Below, piece by piece: positions 16,825-26,017 of a stretch of DNA of 64,000 bases. Numbering within the stretch: position 1 is the stretch's first letter; each line of letters starts with the position of its first letter. Source of the stretch: Streptomyces albogriseolus (GTDB taxonomy: Bacteria > Actinomycetota > Actinomycetes > Streptomycetales > Streptomycetaceae); NCBI GenBank assembly GCA_014650475.1, contig BMVA01000005.1:180079-244078 (forward strand), written 5' to 3'. The notes beneath the pieces were generated by a model that was given only the letters and a program-made list of their open reading frames with translations, had not been told where the DNA came from and searched no databases. The position numbers were made by a program, and so were the translations under genes.

Positions 16825-17066
16825 ATGGACTGGGAAACGATCCACAAGGACACCGCACCCGTGGTCCCGCCCCGTCTCACCTGACTACGAAGAAGCCCGG
16901 GCGGCGTTCACCCGGGACCGGGCGCGCGGCGCGCTGGCCGGGCTGCCGGGCGGCGGGCTCAACATCGCGCACGAGGCGGTGGACCGGCACGCGCTGTCCG
17001 GGCGGGCGGACAAGGTCGCGCTGCGGTGCATCGCGAGGGACGACGCCGTCACCGACGCGAACGTAC
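16825..17066 (+). pseudogene. Acetyl-CoA synthetase (acs) N-terminal remnant, frameshifted
   Basis: An ATG at 16825 with AGGAG 6 bases upstream opens MDWETIHKDTAPVVPPRLT, which ends at a stop at 16882. In the next frame, starting one base later (16883), the sequence continues as DYEEARAAFTRDRARGALAG, then LPGGGLNIAHEAVDRHALSG and RADKVALRCIARDDAVTD. Together these match the N-terminus of acetate-CoA ligases or related AMP-forming ligases. Homology stops near 17066 and the remaining ~550 codons are absent. A one-base frameshift and a large 3' deletion therefore destroyed the gene while its ribosome site survived. Acs genes often accompany USP clusters in Streptomyces. The family call rests on recall of the conserved N-terminus. 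Confidence 0.7.
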
Positions 17067-17190
17067 CGGCATGCGTATCGACGGCGCGGACACGCCACAG
17101 CTCCCCACGCTGTCCGGCAGCGCCGACTTCCTCGTCGCCCACGCCCCGAGAGCGCTGTCGCCGTCGCCCCGGCGCGGACCGGGTGACCGG

Positions 17191-18237
17191 TCACGAGGAG
17201 GGTTCCGACAGCTCGCGGTGGAGCACGACCTCGAGGACACCGGTGTCCGGTCCGTGCGAGACGACCTCGTAGGCGTCCTTCACGCGCTCGAGGGGGAACC
17301 GGTGGGTGACGAGCGGGGAGACCGTGAGGCGTCCGTAGGCCAGCAGGTCGAGGAGCCAGGGCGTGGAGGAGGTGTCGACCTGGCCGGTGCTGATCGTGAC
17401 GTTCTTGCACCACAGGGCCTCGAGATGGAGGGTGACGGGCTTGCCGTGCATGCCGACGCCGGCGATGTGCCCGCCCGCGCGCACCACGCGGGTCGCCAGG
17501 AGGAAACCGTCCGGATCGCCCGTGGCCTCGATGACGACGTCGGCGCCGGGCCCGTCGGAGAGCTCGGCGACCATCTGCCCGGGGAGTTCGGCGGCATGGG
17601 CGCCCATACGGGCGGCGTACGCCAGTCGGGACGGCGACAGGTCCACCGCGACGATCCGCCGGGGCGAGTACAGACGGGCCAGGGCCACTGCGGCCAGGCC
17701 CACAGGACCCGCGCCCACCACGACGACGGTGTCCCCCGGGCCCACGTGTCCGTTGCGCACCCCGACCTCGTAGGCGGTCGGAAGGAGCTCCGCGAGCAGG
17801 ACCGCCTCGTCGAGCGGGAGGTACAGGGGCCGGCGGTGCGTGGAGGAGTCGGCGAAGGGAACACGGACGAACTCGGCCTGCGTGCCGTTGATCTCCCGGC
17901 CGAGGATCCATCCGCCGCCGCCCCGGCACTGTCCGTACATGGCGTCGTGGCAGGACGGGCAGTGCCCGCATGCCGACACCGACGACACGATGACCTGGTG
18001 TCCGGCACGCCGGGTGCGCACGGCCCGGCCGACCTCCACCACCTCGCCGACGGCTTCGTGACCGAGGACCGTCCCCGGCGTCACCTCGGGAAGGTCGCCC
18101 CGCAGGATGTGCAGGTCGCTGCCGCAGACGGTGGTCGCGTCGACGCGCACGATCGCGTCGGTGTCCTCCTCGATCACGGGATCGGGAACCGTGTCCCACG
18201 ACGTCCGCCCGGGACCGTGGTAGACCAGTCCGCGCAT
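17191..18237 (-). CDS. Zinc-dependent medium-chain alcohol dehydrogenase
   Basis: This 348-aa MDR-superfamily enzyme has the catalytic zinc site CGSDLH (about 39-44) and GHEAVGEV (about 64-71), the structural zinc motif CGHCPSCHDAMYGQC (about 90-104) and the NAD(P) fold VVVGAGPVGLAAVALARLY near 175. It should oxidise a short-chain alcohol or reduce an aldehyde with NAD(P). ATG 18237 is the natural start. It is on the same strand as the formate dehydrogenase genes upstream, separated by about 85 bp. Similar genes sit in dormancy islands, where fermentative redox balancing is plausible. The substrate is unknown. Confidence 0.88.
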   Translation of the reverse strand: MRGLVYHGPGRTSWDTVPDPVIEEDTDAIVRVDATTVCGSDLHILRGDLPEVTPGTVLGHEAVGEVVEVGRAVRTRRAGHQVIVSSVSACGHCPSCHDAMYGQCRGGGGWILGREINGTQAEFVRVPFADSSTHRRPLYLPLDEAVLLAELLPTAYEVGVRNGHVGPGDTVVVVGAGPVGLAAVALARLYSPRRIVAVDLSPSRLAYAARMGAHAAELPGQMVAELSDGPGADVVIEATGDPDGFLLATRVVRAGGHIAGVGMHGKPVTLHLEALWCKNVTISTGQVDTSSTPWLLDLLAYGRLTVSPLVTHRFPLERVKDAYEVVSHGPDTGVLEVVLHRELSEPSS

Positions 18238-18321
18238 GGCCGCTCCCTCGCTCGGCGTCCCCTCTCCACCGTCACCCCCCGGGGACCGCCGGGCAACACG
18301 GCGCCTCGCGTTCCCCTGGCG

Positions 18322-21003
18322 TCACGAGGCGATCACGCGGACCGCCGTGACCTTGTACTCGGGACAGGAGGTGACGGTGTCCGCGTGGCCGGAGGTGAGG
18401 CGGTTGACCCCGCTCGCCGGGAAGTGGAAGGAGCAGAAGACCTGTCCGGACGCGGTCTGTTCGCCGATGCGGGCGACGAGCCGGGCCCTGCCGTGCCGGC
18501 TCTCCAGGGTGACCGGCTCGCCGTCGCGTACGGCGTACCGGTGGGCGTCGTCGGGGTGGAGGTCGAGGAGGTCGACGGGGTCGAGGACGATGTTCGCGCC
18601 GCGTCGGGTCATGCTGCCGGAGTTGTAGTGCGCCCAGCGCCGTCCGGTGACCAGGATGAGCGGATAGTCGTCGTCGGGGTGCTCACCGGGCGGCAGATAG
18701 GGGGCCGCGGACAGGTGGGCGCGGCCGTCGGCGGTGGCGAACCGGTCCCGGTAGAGCTTCGTCTCACCAGGGCGGCCGGGATCCCGGCACGGCCACGGAA
18801 CGGCGCCTTCCCGGTCCAGCCGGTCATGGGACACCCCGGCGAAGGCGGGGGCGAGGCGGCCGCACTCGGCCAGGGCGGCGGCCGGTGTGGGGCAGCCGAG
18901 GCCGGCGCCCATGGCCGACGCGACGGCGTGCACGACGTCGAAGTCGCTGCGGGCCTCCCCCGGCGGGGGCACGGCGGGGCGCACCCGCTGGAACCGGCGG
19001 TCGAAGTTGACGAAGGTGCCGTCCTTCTCCAGCCAGGACGCGACGGGCAGCACCACGTCGGCACGGCGGGCGGTCTCGGACAGGAACAGTTCGCTGCACA
19101 CGACGAGCGGGCACGCGTCCAGGGCCGCGGCCACCTCGTTGGCGTCGGGATCGGTGGCGCACACGTCCTCCCCGATGACCCACAGCGCCCGCAGCTCCCC
19201 CGTCCGCGCGGCGGCGAACATCTCCGGGATGCGCAGACCGGGCCGCCCGGGCACCGGGACGCCCCACACCGCCTCGGCGCGGGCCCGTGCCGTCGGGTCG
19301 ACCACCCTGCCGTAGCCGGGCAGGAGGTCGGGGAGCGCGCCCATGTCGGAGGCGCCCTGGACGTTGTTCTGACCCCGCAGGGGGTTGACCCCGTACCCGC
19401 GGCCGGTGCCGACGGCGCCGCGCAGGATCGCCAGATTGGCCAGGGACCGCACCCCGTCGGTGCCGTGCAGGTGCTCGGTGACCCCCAGGCCGTAGACGAT
19501 CGCGGGGCACTCGGCCTCGCCGTACAGCCGGGCGGCGGTGACGAGGTCGGCGGCGGGGACACCGGTGATGTCCGCGACCCGGTCCGGCGGGTAGTCGGCC
19601 AGCAGCTCGGTGAGCCGGTCCAGTCCGGTGGCCCGCTCGCGCAGGAACTCCTCGTCGGTGAGCCCTTCGGCGAGCAGGACGTGCGCGAGTCCGTGGAACA
19701 GCGCCACATTGGTGCCGGGGCGGGGTCGTAGGTGCACATCGGCGTGCTCGGCGAGGCCCACGGCGCGCGGATCGGCGACCACCAGCCCGGCCCCGCGCAG
19801 CACGCTCCGCAGCAGCCGTGCCCCGACCACCGGGTGGGCCTCGACCGGGTTGGCCCCCACCACCAGCAGACAGTCGGACCGTTCGACGTCGTCGAAGCCG
19901 TCGGTGCCGCCGGACAGGCCGAAGGACGCGGTCAGGCCGGCCGCGGACGGCGAGTGGCACAGGCGAGAGCAGTTGTCGACGTTGTTGGTGCCGATGACGG
20001 TCCGCATGAACTTCTGGACGAGGTAGTTCTCCTCGTTGGTGGCACGGGCGGAGGAGATCGCCGCCACGGCGTCCGGGCCGCCGTCCGCGAGGGCCGCGCG
20101 CAGCCCGCGGGCGACATGACCGAGCGCCTCCTCCCAGCCGACGGGCTCCAGTCGGCCACCACGCCTCAGGAGCGGCCGGGTGAGCCGTTCGGGAGAAGTG
20201 AGAAATCCGTGGGTGAAGCGGCCTTTGACGCAGGCGTGCCCCTGGTTGACCGGGCCGTCGCGGGCCGGGAGTACGGCTGTGACCTCGCCGCCTGCCGTGA
20301 CGACGTCCAGGGTGCAGCCGACGCCGCAGTATCCGCAGGTGGTGCGGGTGGCGGGCGGCCGGTGGGCGGAGGTGGTCCCGCGTGCCGGTCCGGGTTCGGC
20401 GAGCGCACCGGTGGGGCAGGTGTCGACGCAGCCGCCGCACGCCACGCAGTCGGACTCGGCCCAGGGCCCGCCGGTGCCGGGGGCGACCACGGTGTCGGCG
20501 CCCCGGCCGGCCAGGGTCAGGGCGAAGGTGCCCTGCACCTCGGCGCACATGCGGACGCACCGGCCGCAGGCGATGCACAGGTCCCGGTCCAGCCGGACGT
20601 AGGGGTGGGAGTCGTCCCCGCCCCGGCCGCCGGCGCCCTGTGCCGTGTCGGGGGCGACTCCCGACGACCGGCAGACCTCGGCCAGTTCACTGGGGTTGTC
20701 GTCGGAGAGGGCACGGGGCGGCAGGGCCGAGACGATGACCTCCACCGCCTCCCGGCGCAGCCGCCGGAGCTCGTCGGTGCCGGTCTCGACCTGTACACCG
20801 GGGACGGCCGGGGTCACACAGGCCGCCACGGTCCGTCCGTCGGCGGCCACGAGGCAGGTACGGCAGGACCCGGCCGGGGAGATCCGGTCGTCGGAGCACA
20901 GCGAGGGCAGATCGATCCCGGCCGCCTTCACCGCCGCGAGCAGGGAGGCCCCGTCGGGCACGGTGACGCCCGTGCCGTCGACGCGGATCTCGACTCCGGT
21001 CAT
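18322..21003 (-). CDS. Formate dehydrogenase alpha subunit (molybdopterin, NAD-type)
   Basis: The 893-aa protein has an N-terminal [2Fe-2S] ferredoxin domain (Cys36, 47, 50, 62), a His-Cys and two [4Fe-4S] region with CIACGRCVRMC and CVACGGCVDTCP, then the Mo-bis-PGD domain with its own [4Fe-4S] loop CGYCGVGC. In NCSRLCHSPSAAGL, Cys replaces the selenocysteine of FdhF and is followed by the catalytic His. The C-terminal molybdopterin dinucleotide-binding domain ends the protein. This is the FdsA/FdhA layout of soluble NAD-linked formate dehydrogenases. ATG 21003 overlaps the stop of the partner gene (ATGA). No fdhD or molybdopterin genes are in the window. Confidence 0.88.
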   Translation of the reverse strand: MTGVEIRVDGTGVTVPDGASLLAAVKAAGIDLPSLCSDDRISPAGSCRTCLVAADGRTVAACVTPAVPGVQVETGTDELRRLRREAVEVIVSALPPRALSDDNPSELAEVCRSSGVAPDTAQGAGGRGGDDSHPYVRLDRDLCIACGRCVRMCAEVQGTFALTLAGRGADTVVAPGTGGPWAESDCVACGGCVDTCPTGALAEPGPARGTTSAHRPPATRTTCGYCGVGCTLDVVTAGGEVTAVLPARDGPVNQGHACVKGRFTHGFLTSPERLTRPLLRRGGRLEPVGWEEALGHVARGLRAALADGGPDAVAAISSARATNEENYLVQKFMRTVIGTNNVDNCSRLCHSPSAAGLTASFGLSGGTDGFDDVERSDCLLVVGANPVEAHPVVGARLLRSVLRGAGLVVADPRAVGLAEHADVHLRPRPGTNVALFHGLAHVLLAEGLTDEEFLRERATGLDRLTELLADYPPDRVADITGVPAADLVTAARLYGEAECPAIVYGLGVTEHLHGTDGVRSLANLAILRGAVGTGRGYGVNPLRGQNNVQGASDMGALPDLLPGYGRVVDPTARARAEAVWGVPVPGRPGLRIPEMFAAARTGELRALWVIGEDVCATDPDANEVAAALDACPLVVCSELFLSETARRADVVLPVASWLEKDGTFVNFDRRFQRVRPAVPPPGEARSDFDVVHAVASAMGAGLGCPTPAAALAECGRLAPAFAGVSHDRLDREGAVPWPCRDPGRPGETKLYRDRFATADGRAHLSAAPYLPPGEHPDDDYPLILVTGRRWAHYNSGSMTRRGANIVLDPVDLLDLHPDDAHRYAVRDGEPVTLESRHGRARLVARIGEQTASGQVFCSFHFPASGVNRLTSGHADTVTSCPEYKVTAVRVIAS

Positions 21004-22685
21004 GCTCCCCATCCCGCCAGTCGGTCGCCGTAGACGCGGGCAAGGCTGTGGACGGCGGGCGGGATGCGCCGTCCGAACGCACACAGACTCGCCTCGGCCA
21101 GGACATGTGCGAGCCGCTTCCACTCGTCGCCGGGACCGGCGCCGGCGCCGGCCAGTTCCAGGCCTCGGCCCGAGCCCACCCGGCAGGGGGAGCACGCGCC
21201 GCAGCTCTCCGCCGCCGCGAACTCCCACACGTGCCGGAGCAGGTCCTGCGGCGCGACGTGCTGGTCGAAGGCGACCAGCCCGGCATGGCCAAGGGCGGCG
21301 CCGCGGGCCGCCAGGCCGGCCGTGGTGAGCGGCACGTCCAGTGCGTCGGGGGCCAGGAACCCGCCGAGGGGGCCGCCCACCTGGACGGCGGTCAGCTCAC
21401 TGCCCTCCTTCAGCCCACCGCCCAGTTCGGTGACGATGCGCGCCAGCGAGGCGCCCAGCTCCACCTCGTACACCCCCGGCCGGGCGAACCGCTCCGAGAG
21501 ACAGACCAGTTTCGTGCCGGTCTCCTCCGGCGTTCCGCGCCGGGCATAGGCTTCTCCGCCCCGGGCGACGATCCAGGGGACGGCCGCGAGGGTCTCCACG
21601 TTGTTCACCACGGTCGGCTCGTCCCACAGCCCGCGGGCGGTCGGGTAGGGCGGGCGCGGCCGGGCGCAGCCCCGGTCCCCTTCCAGACTCGCGATCAACG
21701 CGGTCTCCTCACCGGCCACGTACGATCCGGCGCCCTCGACCACCCCGACGTCCAGGGTGGTGTCCGTGCCGTGCACGCGGGGGCCGAAGTGTCCGTCGGC
21801 GTAGGCTTCCGCGGCCGCTTCCCGCATCCGTGCCAGCGCCTGCGGATACTCGGAACGGACCAGCACCACCGCCCGGCGGGCGCCGCAGGCGAAGCAGGCC
21901 AGCGCGAGCCCTTCGAGCACCCGCCGCGGGTCGGCCTCCATCAGCAGCCGGTCGGCGTACGACCCGGGGTCCCCCTCGTCGCCGTTGGCCACCACCACGG
22001 TGCCGGGCGCCCGGCCGGCCGCCTCCCACTTCGCCGCCACCCGGAAGCCCGCTCCCCCACGTCCGCGCAGCTCGGAGGCGGCGACCTCCCGCCGGACCCG
22101 GGCGGGGTCGCCGGCCGTCACGATCTGCGGCCACACCTGCCACGCCGGTTCACCGGCGACCGCACCCGCCAGCAGCACGGGGTCGCCGGTGTCGTCGGCC
22201 ACCGGGATCCGAGGGGCGGTGGGCGGCTCACGCCCTGCCAGCTGTCCGGGGAGCGAGGGCCCCGTGCAGGGCGTGGCCCCGTCCAGCGCGGCGGGGCCGG
22301 CGTAGCAGTACCCCAGGCAGCGGACGGCCTGCAGCGAGGTCCCGCCGTCCGGTGAGACGGCGCCCGCGGTGACGCCCAGTTCCTGCTCGACCTGGGTGAC
22401 GTGCCGTCCCGCCTGCGCGGCGAAGCACGCCGTCGCCGTACAGACCCGCACATGGCGACGGCCGTGGGGGGCGCGGAGGTCGGCGTAGTAGGCGGCAGGT
22501 CCGAGTGCCGCGGCTGCGGGGAGGCGCAGACCGGCGGCGACGGCCGGGGCCCAGCTTCCGGGGTCGGCCGTCGTGCCCTTCCTGACCTGGGCCAGACGTT
22601 CGACCAGCCGCTCACCGGCTTTCCCGCGTCGTTCGGAGAGGGCTCGGATCGCGTCGAAACGGCCGGTGGGACGCATGACAGCCAT
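21000..22685 (-). CDS. NuoE-NuoF fusion, NADH-binding partner of formate dehydrogenase
   Basis: This 561-aa protein joins a NuoE/FdsG-like [2Fe-2S] thioredoxin-fold domain (about 1-160, with CTATACF and CLGYCYAGP) to a NuoF/FdsB-like domain. The latter has the FMN/NADH loop RGRGGAGFRVAAKW, ANGDEGDPGSYADR, EGAGSYVAGEETALI and the C-terminal [4Fe-4S] motif ESCGACSPCRVGS plus LCAFG. It should pass electrons from formate oxidation to NAD+ (or the reverse). The start is uncertain: ATG 22685 and 22676 are both possible and neither has a strong ribosome site. The stop overlaps the alpha-subunit start, so the two are coupled. Confidence 0.87.
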   Translation of the reverse strand: MAVMRPTGRFDAIRALSERRGKAGERLVERLAQVRKGTTADPGSWAPAVAAGLRLPAAAALGPAAYYADLRAPHGRRHVRVCTATACFAAQAGRHVTQVEQELGVTAGAVSPDGGTSLQAVRCLGYCYAGPAALDGATPCTGPSLPGQLAGREPPTAPRIPVADDTGDPVLLAGAVAGEPAWQVWPQIVTAGDPARVRREVAASELRGRGGAGFRVAAKWEAAGRAPGTVVVANGDEGDPGSYADRLLMEADPRRVLEGLALACFACGARRAVVLVRSEYPQALARMREAAAEAYADGHFGPRVHGTDTTLDVGVVEGAGSYVAGEETALIASLEGDRGCARPRPPYPTARGLWDEPTVVNNVETLAAVPWIVARGGEAYARRGTPEETGTKLVCLSERFARPGVYEVELGASLARIVTELGGGLKEGSELTAVQVGGPLGGFLAPDALDVPLTTAGLAARGAALGHAGLVAFDQHVAPQDLLRHVWEFAAAESCGACSPCRVGSGRGLELAGAGAGPGDEWKRLAHVLAEASLCAFGRRIPPAVHSLARVYGDRLAGWGA

Positions 22686-22774
22686 GTCTTCATCGTGGCG
22701 GCAGTGACACGGCACCACAATCCGGGCCCGGCGCCGCGTCCCGGGGCCCGCCCTGCGACGCGGCCCGCCTCCGG

Positions 22775-23680
22775 TCAGGTGTCGCCCTCATGGTGCGGCA
22801 CCACGACGACGGGGCAGGCGGAGTGGTGCAGCAGTCCGTGAGCGACCCGGCCGAGCTGCAGCCCGACGTGTCCGTCCCCACGTCGTGCGCCGACGACCAG
22901 CAGGTCCGCCCGGTACGAGGCGTCCAGGAGGACCCCGCGGGCGTAGCCCTCGACGGTGCGCCGGTACACGCGGAGGTCCGACGGGACATGGCGCAGCGCC
23001 GTGTCGAGTTCCTCGGCCGCGCGCTTCTCGTGGAGGCGGGCGGGCTCACCGTACGCCAGGGGGTGGTCGGCGGACTCACGCACGGGGCACCGCCAGGCCC
23101 GTACGGCCTCGAGAGCCACCCCTCGTCGCCGCGCCTCCTCGACGGCGAAGCGCACGGCCGCCGATGGGTCGACGTCCTCTCCCACTCCGACGACGACACG
23201 GCCGTGCACCGGCGGCGTCGCCTGGTTGTCATGGCTGCCGCGCAGCACGACCACCGGGCAGTCGGCGTGGGCGGCGACGGCCAGGCTGACGGAGCCGAGC
23301 AGCAGCTCGGCGAGCCCGCTGCGGCCACGCGTGCCCACGACCAGCGCGGCAGCGTCGCGTCCCTCGCGCACCAGGGCGTGCTCCGGTTCCTGCGGCACCA
23401 CGTCGGCGGTGACCCGCAGGCCGGGGTGCCGGGCACGGGCACGCCGGGCGCCGGCGTCGGCGATCTCCCGTGGCGACGGCGGCCCGGACGGATGACCGAC
23501 GTCCCGGGCGAGCGCGGCCCCCTCGTACCGGTCCCACAGGAAGGCGTACACCACCCGCAGCGACACCTCGCGCAGCGCTGCCTCGTCAGCCGCCCAGTCG
23601 ACGGCGCGCAGGCTCGGCTCCGAGCCGTCCACGCCCACGACCATGAACTCACCGGCGTCTCGTCCTGCCGCTGCGTCCAT
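22775..23680 (-). CDS. Tandem universal stress protein
   Basis: A 301-aa protein with two USP domains. ATG 23680 follows TGAGGATC. The N-terminus MDAAAGRDAGEFMVVGVDGS adds about twelve residues before the first beta strand. The first domain has GTRGRSGLAELLLGSVS; the second has GARRGDGHVGLQLGRVAHGLLHHSACPVVVVP, close to the degenerate second motif of the USP at 13501-14373, so these two share a recent ancestor. A decayed CBS-BON gene lies directly upstream and was probably its operon partner. Confidence 0.88.
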   Translation of the reverse strand: MDAAAGRDAGEFMVVGVDGSEPSLRAVDWAADEAALREVSLRVVYAFLWDRYEGAALARDVGHPSGPPSPREIADAGARRARARHPGLRVTADVVPQEPEHALVREGRDAAALVVGTRGRSGLAELLLGSVSLAVAAHADCPVVVLRGSHDNQATPPVHGRVVVGVGEDVDPSAAVRFAVEEARRRGVALEAVRAWRCPVRESADHPLAYGEPARLHEKRAAEELDTALRHVPSDLRVYRRTVEGYARGVLLDASYRADLLVVGARRGDGHVGLQLGRVAHGLLHHSACPVVVVPHHEGDT

Positions 23681-23717
23681 GATCCTCAGTCCTTCGTGGG
23701 GCGCGGTGCGCCGGGGC

Positions 23718-23887
23718 TCAGTGCGGCGAGGCGATGTGCTCGGAGACCGAGACGACGCCGTCCACACTCCGGCACAGCCTCTCGATGACGGGAATCAGCA
23801 TCTTGATGTCGACAGACCCGCCGTCATGTCACGCCGCGCCCGGACCACGTTGCGGCTCGTCAGCTCTGCGAACGTGCGGTGCTGCAT
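23718..23887 (-). pseudogene. CBS-BON domain protein reduced to its two ends
   Basis: On the minus strand an ATG at 23887 with GGGAGG 7 bases upstream begins MQHRTFAELTSRNVVRARRD, the usual start of actinobacterial CBS-pair proteins. After about 22 codons the frame is lost. In a second frame SVDIKMLIPVIERLCRSVDG, then VVSVSEHIASPH and a stop at 23718, reads as the end of a BON domain. Roughly 180 codons between these parts are missing and the 170-bp remnant is not a multiple of three. CBS-BON genes commonly accompany USPs in Streptomyces and mycobacterial hypoxia regulons. The USP gene follows 37 bp downstream. Confidence 0.75.
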
Positions 23888-24132
23888 GGTGTCGCCTCCC
23901 TGGTCAGCCCCACGGACACGTCTCGCGTCACAGCCTCATTGTGAGGAGACGGCGGCCTCCGCGCGACTCCGGCCGTGCCGTCGCGGAGGCTCGGCCGCGC
24001 GCCCGCCCCACGGCGGGATGACGCGGGGCCATTTACGAAGAAAGATTCGCGTATTTCTTGACGGGTAAGGCGGGAGCGAGCGACGCTTGAGTCATCCCCC
24101 GACACCACCGGCACTTCCCGAAGGGGGCCGCC

Positions 24133-24684
24133 GTGCTCCATCAGCCCCTCACTCACCCCGCGATCCCTGCCGATCGGGTCCCACCGGTTGCTCCGCCACG
24201 TCCGGTGACCGCTCTCCTGACGGACTCGGTCCAGGACGTCGCCGTCATCGACACCGCTCTGCGACTGGCCGTCCCGCTCCGGGCGCCGCTGCTGCTCGTC
24301 GCCGTCCTGCCGCACGCCCGCCCATCCGTCACCGCCGAGGCGGACGCGTGCGCGGCCCGTGCGGTGGTGGGCAGGGTGCTGCCCCGGGTGCGGCGGGCCG
24401 GCCTGGACCATACCCCCGTCGTCCACCGCGTCACGCCGCGCGGCACCCGGCTGCGGGCGGCGGGTGCGGTACTCGACGTCGCCGCCCGCCACTTGTCCTC
24501 GGTACTGGTGGCCGCCGCCCGGGGACCGGCCGGACTGGACGCCCACCTCCTGGCCGAGGCCTCCGCCCTGCGGTGCGGCCCGTTCGTGCACACCGCCGCG
24601 CCGACGGCCCGGACTCCGTCCGCAACCCAGCAGTACCGCCCCGGCGCGAAGGACCGGCCGACAGCCCCCACTGGGGAGGCTTGA
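24133..24684 (+). CDS. USP-like single-domain protein (divergent)
   Basis: This 183-aa protein begins at GTG 24133 after AAGGGGG. From residue 25 it follows a Rossmann-like pattern (VTALLTDSVQDVAVIDTALRLAVPLRAPLLLVAVLP, a helix with RVLPRVRRAGLD, then HLSSVLVAAARG) that resembles a single universal stress domain. It lacks the G-2x-G-9x-G(S/T) ATP loop, so it would be a non-ATP-binding member. Both ends are Pro/Ala-rich. It ends 29 bp before narK and may be co-transcribed with it. The family assignment is tentative; it could be a hypothetical protein with a similar fold. Confidence 0.55.
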   Translation: MLHQPLTHPAIPADRVPPVAPPRPVTALLTDSVQDVAVIDTALRLAVPLRAPLLLVAVLPHARPSVTAEADACAARAVVGRVLPRVRRAGLDHTPVVHRVTPRGTRLRAAGAVLDVAARHLSSVLVAAARGPAGLDAHLLAEASALRCGPFVHTAAPTARTPSATQQYRPGAKDRPTAPTGEA

Positions 24685-24712
24685 GGGGCGTCCGCACCGC
24701 AGAATCACCGTT

Positions 24713-25972
24713 ATGAGTAGATTCTGGTCGGTCCGGAGACCGTCCCCGGCCTCGGGCCGGCAGGCCCCTCGGGTGAGCCGCTCACCGCAGCCGGCCCGCA
24801 TGCTGGCTCTGGCCACGGCCGGCTTCATGACCGGCTTCTGGGCGTGGGCTCTGCTGGGACCGCTCGGCCCGACGCTCCGTGAGGACCTGGGCCTCAGCTC
24901 GTTCCAGCAGTCCTTGGTGGTGGCCGTGCCGGTCGTCGTCGGCTCGCTCGGCCGGATCCCGGTCGGAGCACTGACCGACCGCGTGGGGGCCCGCCGGATG
25001 TTCCCCCTCGTCTGCGCCCTCACCATCCTGCCCGTGCTCTACCTGGGGCATCTGGCCGACTCCTTCGCCGAGTTCCTCATCGGCGGCTTCTTCCTCGGGC
25101 TGGGCGGCACCACGTTCGCCGTCGGCGTCCCGTTCGTCAACGCCTGGTACCCGCCCGAACGGCGCGGCCTGGCGCTCGGCATCTTCGGCATCGGGACGGG
25201 CGGGACCGCCGTCTCGGCGTTCACCACCGTCCAGCTGGCCGACGCCGTAGACCGGAGTTTCCCCTTCACCCTCGTCGCGGGCATCCTGGCCGTCTACGCC
25301 GTCACCGCCCACTTCCTCCTGCGCGACCACCCGGCACGCGCCGTCCCGGGCGGCTCGCTCCTCGCCCGCACCACCGCCACCATGCGGATGCCCACCGCCT
25401 GGCAGCTGGCCTTCCTCTACGCCGTGGGGTTCGGCGGGTTCGTGGCCTTCAGCGTCTACCTTCCCACCTATCTCACCACCGCCTACGATCTCGGGCGTTC
25501 CGACGCCTCCCTGCGCACCGCCGGCTTCGTCGTCCTCGCGGTCGCCGCACGCCCGGTGGGCGGCTGGCTCTCCGACCGGTTCCATCCCACCCCCGTACTC
25601 ATCGGGGCGTACGCCGCCATCACCGCGCTCGCGCTCCTCGCCTCCCTCCAACTCGCGCTGATGCCCTTCGGCACCCTGGCCTTCCTCGGCATGGCCGCGG
25701 CCCTGGGAACCGCCTCGGGCGCCGTGTTCGCCCTGGTCGCCCGCGTCGTGCCCGCCGGCCAGGTCGGATCGGTCACCGGTCTGGTCGGCGCCGCCGGCGG
25801 ACTGGGCGGCTTCTTCCCGCCTCTGGTCATGGGCGCGGTGTACAGCGTCTCCGACGACTACACCTGGGGATATCTGCTCCTGGCCCTCATCGCCGCCGCC
25901 GCGTGTGCCTTCACCGCGACCGTGATCCGGCACCGTGCCCTGCCTCCGGACGTACGCGGGCGAGGCGCCTGA
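24713..25972 (+). CDS. narK: NarK-type nitrate/nitrite transporter
   Basis: This 419-aa MFS protein has about twelve membrane segments and the two nitrate signatures of the NNP family: GLGGTTFAVGVPFVNAWYPP before RRGLALGIFGIGTGG in TM5, and GAAGGLGGFFPPLVMG in TM11. RIPVGALTDRVGARR is the MFS loop 2-3 motif. It should import nitrate or exchange nitrate for nitrite at the membrane. ATG 24713 is the start, without an obvious ribosome site. No nar reductase genes are visible in the window. It converges with the truncated nitroreductase gene. Confidence 0.88.
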   Translation: MSRFWSVRRPSPASGRQAPRVSRSPQPARMLALATAGFMTGFWAWALLGPLGPTLREDLGLSSFQQSLVVAVPVVVGSLGRIPVGALTDRVGARRMFPLVCALTILPVLYLGHLADSFAEFLIGGFFLGLGGTTFAVGVPFVNAWYPPERRGLALGIFGIGTGGTAVSAFTTVQLADAVDRSFPFTLVAGILAVYAVTAHFLLRDHPARAVPGGSLLARTTATMRMPTAWQLAFLYAVGFGGFVAFSVYLPTYLTTAYDLGRSDASLRTAGFVVLAVAARPVGGWLSDRFHPTPVLIGAYAAITALALLASLQLALMPFGTLAFLGMAAALGTASGAVFALVARVVPAGQVGSVTGLVGAAGGLGGFFPPLVMGAVYSVSDDYTWGYLLLALIAAAACAFTATVIRHRALPPDVRGRGA

Positions 25973-26017
25973 CAGCAGGTGCGCGCCGGAAGCGGCCGGC
26001 CTCGCGACGGCCGCGCG

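Noticed and set aside
17026-19731. Plus-strand open frame of ~900 codons over ADH and formate dehydrogenase
   Set aside because: It is antisense to two genes with clear catalytic motifs and has low-complexity composition.
24133-24684. Confident universal stress protein call
   Set aside because: Only the fold pattern fits; the ATP-binding glycine loop is missing, so it is given as USP-like.
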